The notes below the pieces were generated by a model. It saw only the letters and a program-made list of their open reading frames with translations. It was not told the origin of the DNA and searched no databases. The position numbers were made by a program, and so were the translations under genes. Shown here piece after piece: positions 35,574 to 43,587 of a stretch of DNA of 64,000 nucleotides. The first letter of the stretch is position 1; every line of letters begins with the position of its first letter. Source of the DNA: Caballeronia catudaia (GTDB lineage Bacteria; Pseudomonadota; Gammaproteobacteria; Burkholderiales; Burkholderiaceae); the NCBI RefSeq assembly GCF_001544755.2, contig NZ_FCOF02000003.1:62001-126000 (forward strand), read 5' to 3'.

Positions 35574-36581
35574 TCAATCGACGGGCATCAGCGCTGGCGC
35601 GCGCTTGTTCGTTATCGTCGTGTTGAGGCAGTGCATATCGAGCGCACGCGCGTGCTCCGTCATGTAATCGACGAAAACGCGCACGCGCGCAGGCAAGTGC
35701 TTGCGGCTCAAATAACATAGATAGTGACCGCCATCGTCGGGCGCGTGTTGCGCGAGACACATGACGAGACACCCGGCCTTCACCGCATCGCACACGAGAT
35801 ACGCGGGCAGTTGCGCGATGCCCTGCCCGTCGAGCACCGCTTGCAGCATCAGATCGATATCGTTGAACGTTTGCCGCGCGGCGGGCGAGCGCTTCTGCGC
35901 AACGCCATCGACCCTGAATTCCCAGTCGGCGATGCGCCCGCTCGATGTACGCAGATTGATGCAGCGATGCTGATCCAGATCGTCGACACGGCGCGGCAAA
36001 CCATGCTCACGCGCATAGTGCGGCGACGCGCACACGATCATCTGCATCGGGATCAACTGCTTCGCGACGACTTCGCTGTCTTCCATGCGACCGTCGCGAA
36101 ACGCGACATCGACGCGCTCTGCCGTGAAATCGCACGGACGGTCATTGAGCAGAAGCTCGAGCGCGATGTCGGGATAGCGCGCATTGAAGCCGGCCAGAAG
36201 CGGCGCGACGACCTTGCGGCCGAATCCCGGCGTCGATGCGATGCGCAAGTGGCCGCGCGGCGGCCCGTTGCGCAGCTCGCGCATGTCTTCGAGCGCCTGC
36301 ACGATGCGCTCCACGCCCGGCTGACAATTCTTGTAGAAGAGCTCGCCCTCGCGCGTCAGCGACGTGCTGCGCGTCGTGCGCAGAAAGAGACGCGCATCGA
36401 GCTGCGCTTCGAGCTTCTGCACGTTGCGGCTAACGGCGGAACGGCCGATGCCGAGGCGATCGCTCGCTTTCGCGAAGCTGCCTTCATTGGCGACGGCCAG
36501 AAACGAAACAACGCCCGCATAGCTCGTCGCGAAGCTATAGGCGAGGGAATCGTCGGAATGGTACGCAAGGTCTGATGGCAT
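35574..36581 (-). CDS. LysR-family transcriptional regulator
   Basis: A 335-residue LysR regulator. The winged helix-turn-helix (about 22-80, FAKASDRLGIGRSAVSRNVQKLE) is preceded by an unusual 20-residue N-terminal extension. The effector domain contains the typical STPGFGRKVVAPLL strand-helix. It lies upstream of the OsmC/Ohr gene and downstream of the ECF41 group on the same strand, so its target is unclear. Confidence 0.92.
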   Translation of the reverse strand: MPSDLAYHSDDSLAYSFATSYAGVVSFLAVANEGSFAKASDRLGIGRSAVSRNVQKLEAQLDARLFLRTTRSTSLTREGELFYKNCQPGVERIVQALEDMRELRNGPPRGHLRIASTPGFGRKVVAPLLAGFNARYPDIALELLLNDRPCDFTAERVDVAFRDGRMEDSEVVAKQLIPMQMIVCASPHYAREHGLPRRVDDLDQHRCINLRTSSGRIADWEFRVDGVAQKRSPAARQTFNDIDLMLQAVLDGQGIAQLPAYLVCDAVKAGCLVMCLAQHAPDDGGHYLCYLSRKHLPARVRVFVDYMTEHARALDMHCLNTTITNKRAPALMPVD

Positions 36582-36680
36582 GGCGGCACGATACGTAGTG
36601 GCTCTATCTGACCAGACGTTCGTGCCGCAGCGTTTGTGACGCGCCGATGCAAAAAATGTTTTTGCGCGTCACGCTTTCGC

Positions 36681-37088
36681 TCATTGCACCGGCGTCAGAA
36701 CCGGCTTGCCCTTGTCCTTCAGAAGCAGCACGATGAACTTCGCGCGCTTCGTGTTGCTCGCATTGCGGCCCACCGTGTGGATATCGTCGGGGCCTTCATA
36801 GAAGGTGTCGCCGGGCTTGAGCGTCACGGCCTTGCCGCCCTTGACCTGCATGACGATCGTGCCTTCGAGCACGTAGAGATAGGCGTGCGCATCGTGACGA
36901 TGCACCGGATCGACCGCGCCCGGCGGATATTCCACGCTGATCATCAGCGCTTCCTTGCCGGGATAGTCGGGAAGCGGCTTCGTCATGAGCTCCTTGACGA
37001 TGGCCTCCGGCGCGGCCTGCGCCGTGTTCGCGGCGAGCGCCGCACATCCGACGACGAGCGCCAGTCCCACGCGTTTGATGCTGTGCAT
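36681..37088 (-). CDS. Secreted cupin protein (ECF41 partner)
   Basis: A 135-residue single cupin with a signal peptide cut after AQA. The metal-binding HRHDAHAYLYVLEG (first cupin motif) and GDTFYEGPDDIH (second) are complete, so a metal is probably bound. It is exported, presumably to the periplasm. It sits 39 nt downstream of the carboxymuconolactone-decarboxylase-like gene in the ECF41 locus. Confidence 0.9.
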   Translation of the reverse strand: MHSIKRVGLALVVGCAALAANTAQAAPEAIVKELMTKPLPDYPGKEALMISVEYPPGAVDPVHRHDAHAYLYVLEGTIVMQVKGGKAVTLKPGDTFYEGPDDIHTVGRNASNTKRAKFIVLLLKDKGKPVLTPVQ

Positions 37089-37127
37089 GATCGGTCCTCC
37101 GTTGAGCGAATGCCGGCGCCGAGGCGC

Positions 37128-37607
37128 TTACGACAGGTTCGCCTTGTCGAGCCCGAACACTTTGTCGGACGAGCCCGGCACCGTCTGGAACGCGACATTC
37201 GCGCGATTCCATCCGTTGATTTCGATGATGATGTACGTCAGGTCCGAAAGCTCCTTCTCGGAAAACTGCTCGCGCACGCGTGCAAAGAGTTCGTCGGGCA
37301 CGCCATGCTCGGGCAAGCGCGTCAGCACTTCGGTCCACGCCAGCGCGGCGCGCTCGCGCGGCGAGAACAAAGTCGATTCACGCCAGATCGCGACGTGGTG
37401 CGTGCGCAGCTCGCGCTCACCGTGAATCTTCGCTTCCTTCACGTGCATGTCGACGCAGAACGCGCAGCCGTTCATCTGCGATGCGCGCAGCGTAACGAGA
37501 TCGCGCGTCGACTGCTCGATCGAGCACTCCTTCACCGCCTGGCTGAATTCATAGAACTTCTTGAACAGTTCCGGCGATTGTTGAATGTAGTTGATTCGCT
37601 GCGTCAT
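37128..37607 (-). CDS. Carboxymuconolactone decarboxylase/AhpD-like protein (ECF41 partner)
   Basis: A 159-residue AhpD-fold protein. The CAFCVDMH motif gives the redox pair Cys48/Cys51 and His55, so it is more likely an alkylhydroperoxidase-like reductase than a true decarboxylase. It follows the ECF41 sigma gene by 122 nt. Such carboxymuconolactone-decarboxylase/oxidoreductase/epimerase genes are the standard targets of ECF41 sigma factors. Confidence 0.92.
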   Translation of the reverse strand: MTQRINYIQQSPELFKKFYEFSQAVKECSIEQSTRDLVTLRASQMNGCAFCVDMHVKEAKIHGERELRTHHVAIWRESTLFSPRERAALAWTEVLTRLPEHGVPDELFARVREQFSEKELSDLTYIIIEINGWNRANVAFQTVPGSSDKVFGLDKANLS

Positions 37608-37729
37608 GATGGCTCCATGCGTGGTTGGGGTTCGGCATGGCTGTCATCGTAATTTCGAAGTCGTTCTCCCGGTAGACGCGCGCGCGTGCCCACGCTATTG
37701 CCTCGCACGCATCAATCGTCTGCCATTCA

Positions 37730-38611
37730 TTACACGCTGCCATAGAGCGCCGCGATGCGCTGAAGCTTCTCGGGATTGCGTTGCACCTGAATGCGCACGA
37801 TGCGCTCGTCTTCGATCTCATACGTCTGCGCGGATTCGAGCTTGCCCTCGATAAAGCGCAAGAGCGCCCATTCGCCGTTGAGCATGACGAGCTCGACATG
37901 CACGGACTCTCCATAGCGCAGGAACCCCGCATAGAAAAGCTGTGCGATGCGCGTGCTGCCGAGAAGCGGCTTCGGAAAGCTCGGCACACGGCCGCCGCCA
38001 TCGCCGACGAGCGTCGCGTCGTCCGCGAGCATCGCGTGAATCGCGGTGAAATCGCCCAGTTCGATCGCACGCGCGAAGGTATGCAACACACGCCGATGAA
38101 TCTCGCGCGGCACCGAACGGCGCGGACGCTCCTCGCGCAATTGGGCTTTCGCGCGGCTCACGAGTTGACGGCACGCGGCCTCTGTCTTGCCGATGATATT
38201 CGCGACTTCCGGATAATCCGCATCGAAGACTTCGCGCAGCAGAAACGCCGCGCGCGCCTCGGGCGTGAGACGTTCGAGCAATATCAGAAACGCAACCGAC
38301 ACGTCGTCCGCGTGCTCCGTGACTTCTTCGGGCGTTGCGGGCGGCTCGGTGATCTGCGGCTCGGGCAGCCAGATGCCCAGGTAGTGCTCGCGCTGCACTT
38401 TCGCCGCGCGCAGGCGGTCGATCGAATGGCGCGTCGTCACCGCGACGAGCCACGCCTCCGCATTCTCGATCGCATCGCGCGCCGCCGCGTGCCAGCGCAG
38501 CCACACATCCTGCACGATGTCTTCGGCTTCCGCGACCGATCCGAGCATCCGATATGCGATGCCCTGCAAGCGCGGGCGCAAGCGGTCGAATTCGCGCGTG
38601 GCGTCATCCAT
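37730..38611 (-). CDS. ECF41-group RNA polymerase sigma factor
   Basis: A 293-residue ECF sigma factor with a C-terminal SnoaL-like extension. Region 2 (GIAYRMLGSVAEAEDIVQDV) and region 4 (ADYPEVANIIGKTEAACRQLV) are intact. The linker has WLPEP (81-85), and the extension has DGGGR (204-208) and NPEKL (279-283), which are ECF41 diagnostics; the extension controls activity in place of an anti-sigma factor. Start at 38611 follows GAGGA at 9 nt; an alternative is 38650. Targets are expected to be the next two genes. Confidence 0.94.
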   Translation of the reverse strand: MDDATREFDRLRPRLQGIAYRMLGSVAEAEDIVQDVWLRWHAAARDAIENAEAWLVAVTTRHSIDRLRAAKVQREHYLGIWLPEPQITEPPATPEEVTEHADDVSVAFLILLERLTPEARAAFLLREVFDADYPEVANIIGKTEAACRQLVSRAKAQLREERPRRSVPREIHRRVLHTFARAIELGDFTAIHAMLADDATLVGDGGGRVPSFPKPLLGSTRIAQLFYAGFLRYGESVHVELVMLNGEWALLRFIEGKLESAQTYEIEDERIVRIQVQRNPEKLQRIAALYGSV

Positions 38612-38765
38612 GAAAGCGAATCCTCGTTCGTTTGCGGAATCAGAAGACATCGATTCGAAAGCTGCGCAAAAGGTGAACGTATATTACGCGTGCGCGCACA
38701 CGCGCGTATTGGTGGATGATCGCGACCAAGCATCGAAAGATCTGGATAATGCGGCCGTTACCTCG

Positions 38766-40088
38766 ATGGCCGGGCTCATGCGCATCAATCTCCGTTCATT
38801 CATGACAAACACCGATACTCGCAACGCATCGCCGAATCTGACGCGCATCATCGTGGCGACGGTCATCAGCAACGGCTTCGTCGCTTACGACTTCACTGTG
38901 TACGGCTTTTCCGCGGCGATCATCGGCCGGCTGTTTTTCCCCGCGCACGACGCCGCTTCGTCGCTATTGCTCTCGCTTGCGACGTTCGGCGCGGGTTTCG
39001 TGATGCGGCCGATCGGCGCAGTGCTGATCGGCCGCCATGCGGACCGCCGCGGACGAGAGGCCGGCATGCGGCTCTCGATCGGCCTGATGGCCGCGGGCAC
39101 CTGGATGATCGCGTGTCTGCCCACGCATGCCGCAATCGGCGCCGGCGCGACCGTGCTGATCGTATTCGCGCGGCTGCTGCAAGGGCTCGCGGCGGGCGGC
39201 GAGATCGGTCCGGCGTCCGCGCTGCTGATGGAGTCGGTAGCTTACGAGCGGCGCTGCTTCATCGTCAGTTGGCGCGGCGCGAGTCAGGGCGCGGCCGCAT
39301 GCGTGGCGGCGCTGGTCGGCGCATGCACGTCGGCGCTGCTCTCGCCCGCCGAACTCGCGCAATGGGGATGGCGCGTGCCCTTCGTCATCGGTGGATTGAT
39401 CGCGCCGCTCGGATGGTTCCTGCGGCGCGCGCCCGGCGCACCGGCTTCGCCATCGCGGCCCACGCGCACGCCGCTTGCCATCGTGCTTCGCGAACACGCG
39501 CGCCCGCTCGTCTGCGGCATGCTGATGATGGCCGCGCCTTCGGCGAGCATCTATATCGCCGTGCTCTACATGCCGAGCTATCTCACGCACACGCTGCATC
39601 GGCCCGCGACGATCAGCCTCGCGATCGCGTCGCTCTCCGGGCTCGTGATACTCGTCGTCACGCCGCTCGTCGCGCTTGCGGCGGACCGGCTTGGAAGCCG
39701 CAAGACGCTGCAATACGCATCGCTCGCAGCGGCGCTCGCGACGGTTTATCCCGCGTTTCACGCGCTCACGCAGGGCGCGCCCGACGAGCTCGCGCTCGCG
39801 ATCATCCTGCTCTACGTGGCGCTCGCGCTGAACAACGCGGGCGCCGGTTCGGTGCTCATGCTCGAAGCCTTTCCGAAGCATCGGCGCGCGGCGAGCCTCG
39901 CGGTGATCTACACGTTCGGCGTCGTGATCTTCGGGGGATTCTCGCCGCTCGCGGTCGCATGGCTCATCGGCGCGACGGGCAACGCGATGACGCCCGCCTG
40001 GTATCTGCTGGCCGCGAACTGCGTCACGCTGTTCGCGCTCAGCCGCTTTCCCGAGCGCCCCGCGAGTGCGCGGCGCGCGAGCGCATGA
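38766..40088 (+). CDS. MFS transporter, MHS (metabolite:H+ symporter) type
   Basis: About 440 residues with twelve helices. NGFVAYDFTVYGF in helix 1 and VMRPIGAVLIGRHADRRGRE around the first cytoplasmic loop match the MHS family (ProP/CitA/KgtP-like), which imports organic acids or osmolytes with protons. Possible starts are 38766, 38778 and 38802; none has a clear ribosome site, and 38802 sits closest to the domain. The last 50 nt overlap the converging AraC gene. Confidence 0.85.
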   Translation: MAGLMRINLRSFMTNTDTRNASPNLTRIIVATVISNGFVAYDFTVYGFSAAIIGRLFFPAHDAASSLLLSLATFGAGFVMRPIGAVLIGRHADRRGREAGMRLSIGLMAAGTWMIACLPTHAAIGAGATVLIVFARLLQGLAAGGEIGPASALLMESVAYERRCFIVSWRGASQGAAACVAALVGACTSALLSPAELAQWGWRVPFVIGGLIAPLGWFLRRAPGAPASPSRPTRTPLAIVLREHARPLVCGMLMMAAPSASIYIAVLYMPSYLTHTLHRPATISLAIASLSGLVILVVTPLVALAADRLGSRKTLQYASLAAALATVYPAFHALTQGAPDELALAIILLYVALALNNAGAGSVLMLEAFPKHRRAASLAVIYTFGVVIFGGFSPLAVAWLIGATGNAMTPAWYLLAANCVTLFALSRFPERPASARRASA

Positions 40089-41091
40089 CCGGATCGTCGT
40101 GCGTCGCGCGCAGCAGTTCGAGCGCACGCAGACGCATTTCCAGCGGACTCACGTCGAACGCACGGCGAAATGCGCGCGTGAAATCCGACGCGCTCTTGAA
40201 GCCGAGACCGAACGCGATATCCGCAATCTGCAGGTTCGGAAAGCGCGCGATGTCATCGGCAGCTTCACGCAAGCGTCGATGCCGGATGTAGGCGGCGAGG
40301 CCGCCCTCCTGTTCGAACCATCGATAGATCGTCGCGCGCTTCAGGGCGAGCGCTTCGACGATTTTCATCGGCGTGAGATCGGCTTCGTGCAGATGCGTAT
40401 CGACATAACGCTTCACCTGCTCCTTCACCGCCGTTTGCAACGCCGCGCGTGAATCATGCAAGGCATGCGGCTTGTCCGCGAAGGCGGCGAGCAGCAATCG
40501 TGCGCCGGCATCGAGCGCATCGATTGCATCGGGGTGTTCGAGCGCCGGCAATCCGCGCGCGGTCGCATCGAAATGCTGGAACAGGAATCGCGCGAGCGGC
40601 GCGTCGTCGGGCACGACGCGCCCGTGCAGCGCATCGCAATCGTCGACATGCGCGGCGACGAGCGCGCGCGGCAAGAACATCGTCAACACGCGACACGCCG
40701 GGCGCTCGATGCGAAAACGCTGATTCAGGTCGAACGCGGCGATGCCGCGCACCGAACCTCGCGCGCTGCGCTTCACGTTGAGACCGCTAACGTTGCCGGT
40801 CTCACCTTCCGCGTACACGTGGAACGCGAAATCGCGGCGCGTATCGGTCGACACGCGCGCGATCGAGCGCTCGAGCACGAGCGCTTCGGTGCGCGCTTCC
40901 GTGAATACGAGCCCGCCCGCCGCATGCAGGTCGATGCTGCCCGAAAAGCCGCGCTCGATCTGATCCTTCGCCGGCAGGACATCGACGACATGCCCGACGC
41001 GGTCGCGCCATGCGAGCAATTGCCGTTCACGCGCAAACGCTTGCGTGGAAAAATGCGTGAACAAGGTCGGCGGATCGGAATCGGCGGGCAT
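40039..41091 (-). CDS. AraC-family regulator with cupin-like ligand domain
   Basis: A 350-residue regulator. The N-terminal AraC-binding-like domain (about 1-210) precedes a C-terminal double helix-turn-helix in which IADIAFGLGFKSASDFTRAFRRAF is the classical signature. The frame extends upstream to a TTG at 41205, but ATG 41091 matches the domain start better; no strong ribosome site is seen. It converges on the MHS transporter with a 50-nt coding overlap. Confidence 0.9.
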   Translation of the reverse strand: MPADSDPPTLFTHFSTQAFARERQLLAWRDRVGHVVDVLPAKDQIERGFSGSIDLHAAGGLVFTEARTEALVLERSIARVSTDTRRDFAFHVYAEGETGNVSGLNVKRSARGSVRGIAAFDLNQRFRIERPACRVLTMFLPRALVAAHVDDCDALHGRVVPDDAPLARFLFQHFDATARGLPALEHPDAIDALDAGARLLLAAFADKPHALHDSRAALQTAVKEQVKRYVDTHLHEADLTPMKIVEALALKRATIYRWFEQEGGLAAYIRHRRLREAADDIARFPNLQIADIAFGLGFKSASDFTRAFRRAFDVSPLEMRLRALELLRATHDDPVMRSRAAHSRGARESG

Positions 41092-41365
41092 GAAATCAGC
41101 GATGGGTCGAGTCGTCCCTGGATGGATCGGGCGCGCACGAAGTGCGCCGGCAAATGAGACGCATGGTAAAGCCTTTTCGAAATGCAGGTATATCGTGCAA
41201 GGCAAGGAGCAGCGAGTGCCTCGTTGCGGACGTCCAGGTCGGCGATTCCAGCCGTCGTGCTGCTGTCACGTCGCTGCCTCCTTGCTTCACTGTGGTTTAC
41301 GGCCGGTTCAATAAAGAGCACAGCCACAGGCAACACGAAAAACAAGACGTCGGGGCGTCAAAAAA

Positions 41366-41665
41366 ATGGGAAAGTCGAAAGTCTTGCCGGTCACGCGCGC
41401 CGCGCGCACCGCGCCAGTGGCGCTCAAGCCGGCCCGCATGGCCGATGCGCAACTGGATCATCTCGAGCATATGATCCGCTCGCTCGCGCTATCGGGTAAC
41501 GCGAGAACGTTCGCGTGTCTGGATCGCGGCTACTGGAAGAGGCGGGTGGCCGCGCTCGGCGACGAAAGCGATCTCGTGTCGACGCAACGTGCGCGCGTGC
41601 TGCGGCTTCTCGATCTTCTCGCACAGGAACACGCTGGCGCCGGTCCGGACAAGGCTGCCGCGTAA
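41366..41665 (+). CDS. Small hypothetical protein
   Basis: A 99-residue basic, helical protein I do not recognise. The conserved-looking core YWKRRVAALGDESDLVSTQRARVLRLLDLL suggests a short helical hairpin. It has no membrane segment. A purine-rich but not ideal leader (GGGGCGTCAAAAAA) precedes the ATG. Confidence 0.55.
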   Translation: MGKSKVLPVTRAARTAPVALKPARMADAQLDHLEHMIRSLALSGNARTFACLDRGYWKRRVAALGDESDLVSTQRARVLRLLDLLAQEHAGAGPDKAAA

Positions 41666-41826
41666 TCGCGACAAGATTGCGGAATGCAAAATACAACAAA
41701 GCATTTCGTATGCAAAACGCAATTCCAACCGCTGGATAGCCGATCCATTACGAGGGCGGCCTGAGAGAGCGCGATCGACCGTGCGGTTTTATGACCGCGG
41801 CGCCGAAAGCGCTATGACAACGGGGC

Positions 41827-41882
41827 TTCGCGTCCCGCACCTGCTTCGCCGACGATGCGCGAGGCCATGTGCGGGACGCGAA
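41827..41882. repeat. 14-bp perfect inverted repeat between converging genes
   Basis: TTCGCGTCCCGCAC (41827-41840) and GTGCGGGACGCGAA (41869-41882) are exact complements around a 28-nt centre. They lie between the small protein gene and the aldose epimerase stop. It may act as a bidirectional terminator or be a dispersed intergenic element; no T-tract is present. Confidence 0.85.
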
Positions 41883-41919
41883 AGCTTCGCGCCGCTCGAA
41901 CTCGCGCCGACTTCGACGA

Positions 41920-43074
41920 TCAACGCACGCCGATCTTCCAGACCGTGATTTCGTGAAACTCGTCGCCGGGCTTGAGTTCCGTCGACGGAAACGCCGGATG
42001 ATTCGGCGAGTCCGGAAAATGCTGCGTTTCGAGCGCAAAGCCGTCAGTCTGCCGGTACGCCGCGCCCGACGCGCCGACGACACTTCCATCCAGACCATTG
42101 CCCGTATAGAACTGCAGGCCCGGTTGCGTCGTGTACACATCGAGCACGCGTCCGCTCGACGGATCGTAGGCGCGCGCCGCGAACGTCGCTTCGGCGTTGT
42201 GCTGGCCGTTCTTGTTGAGCTTCCAGTTCTGGTCATAGCCGCGCGCGTAACGCATCTGCTGATTCGCCGATCGCAGCCGTGCGCTGATCGGCGTCAGCGC
42301 GCGCAGGTCCAGTGGCGTGTTCTCGACGCTCGCGATCTCGCCCGTCGGAATGGAATCGGGACGCGTCGGGGTATAGGCCGATCCCGCGATCATGACCAGT
42401 TGCCCTTCGACACTGCCGCTGCCCTCGCCCGCGAGATTGAAGTAAGTGTGATTGGTGAGGTTCAGGACCGTCGGCTTGTCCGTCTTCGCGCGATAGTCGA
42501 TGCGCACGTCGTTGTCGTCCGTGAGCGTATACGTGACATCGACGGTCAGCGTGCCGGGAAAGCCGTTCTCGCCATCGTTGCTCACGTAACGAAGCTGCAC
42601 GCCCGCGCCCTGCGCACCCTGAAACGTCCTGACCACGGTCCAGACTTTCTCGTCGAAACCATGCGGGCCGCCGTGCAACGTGTTCGGCGGCTCGTTGACG
42701 GGGAGCTTGTAGGTGTGTCCATCGAGCTCGAAGCGTCCATCGGCGATGCGGTTCGCATAGCGCCCGATCAAACCGCCAAAATGAAGCTTGCCGTTGTACT
42801 TCTCGTAGTCGTTGAGCGAGCCGAAGCCGAGCACGATATCCGCGCGACGGCCTCGCCGGTCCGGCACATCGAGCCGCGTGACAATGCCGCCATACGTGAT
42901 GCAGCTCATCGACACGCCGCGCGCGTTCGAGAGCGTGTACTGCACGACGGCCTGCCCTTGCTGCGTCGCGCCATAAGCTGCGGAAACGATCGATGCCGCC
43001 GATGCGCGCAGCGCCATCGAGATTGCGCATGCGCAACCAGCGAAAACGATGAGTGTCCTTTTTGTGTTCTGCAT
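41920..43074 (-). CDS. Secreted aldose 1-epimerase (galactose mutarotase family)
   Basis: A 384-residue mutarotase with a signal peptide (MQNTKRTLIVFAGCACAISMA, cut after ASA). NRIADGRF, NTLHGG (His134) and NLTNHTYFNL (His209) are the substrate and acid residues; a Glu in FALETQHFPDSPNHP is the base. It interconverts the alpha and beta anomers of sugars in the periplasm. Most bacterial GalM proteins are cytoplasmic; exported forms occur in this group. No sugar operon adjoins it. Confidence 0.92.
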   Translation of the reverse strand: MQNTKRTLIVFAGCACAISMALRASAASIVSAAYGATQQGQAVVQYTLSNARGVSMSCITYGGIVTRLDVPDRRGRRADIVLGFGSLNDYEKYNGKLHFGGLIGRYANRIADGRFELDGHTYKLPVNEPPNTLHGGPHGFDEKVWTVVRTFQGAQGAGVQLRYVSNDGENGFPGTLTVDVTYTLTDDNDVRIDYRAKTDKPTVLNLTNHTYFNLAGEGSGSVEGQLVMIAGSAYTPTRPDSIPTGEIASVENTPLDLRALTPISARLRSANQQMRYARGYDQNWKLNKNGQHNAEATFAARAYDPSSGRVLDVYTTQPGLQFYTGNGLDGSVVGASGAAYRQTDGFALETQHFPDSPNHPAFPSTELKPGDEFHEITVWKIGVR

Positions 43075-43191
43075 AAAGCGATTCGTAAAACAATAGGCAG
43101 GCGGTCGAGCATCGGCTATGCCCGCTATCGAGGCCGGGCACGTCCGATGCGAGCAGGTCATTTCATCAATGACGACGACAAGGAGCCAGTC

Positions 43192-43377
43192 ATGACCGAG
43201 CAAACGGACCGTGCAACGCCGCCCAAGCAGACGCCCGAGGATCCCAACACGGCGGATCGCCGTCTGTCCGGCGAGCAAAAGCGCGCAATGACGAACGAGC
43301 CCGCGCCGCCTGAGCGCCGGAACGACGGAGAGGAAGGAAAGTTGCCGGACCCGAAGGAAGTCGGCGAAGCGGGTTGA
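43192..43377 (+). CDS. Small hydrophilic hypothetical protein
   Basis: A 61-residue, Pro/Glu/Lys-rich and probably disordered protein (PPKQTPEDPNTADRR and GEEGKLPDPKEVGE). AAGGAG is well spaced before the ATG, which supports translation. Similar short proteins accompany stress genes in Burkholderiales, but no family name is recognised with certainty. Confidence 0.65.
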   Translation: MTEQTDRATPPKQTPEDPNTADRRLSGEQKRAMTNEPAPPERRNDGEEGKLPDPKEVGEAG

Positions 43378-43587
43378 TTGTGGACTGCGCGTGAAGCGTT
43401 GTGTCCAATGCAGAACCCTACGCGTGATTCATTAGAAGAATGGCGCAGTCGTTAAAGGGTCAACTGCACGGGAGCGCGAGCCGGTTTAGTCCATTCGCTT
43501 TTGTTGTATGGTATCCCTAAAGCTATCGCAGCCAACGATGCCGCGCCGGGCGACGCGTATTGCCCGCATGAGGAAGCAAGGACGCCC

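Noticed and set aside
37608..37729. ECF41 promoter (TGTCACA and CGTC)
   Set aside because: No acceptable match on the minus strand; TGTAATG with a distant CGTG is too weak.
41869..43377. 502-codon plus-strand frame over the aldose epimerase
   Set aside because: Only the last 61 codons (from 43192, with a good ribosome site) are a plausible gene; the rest is antisense to the epimerase.
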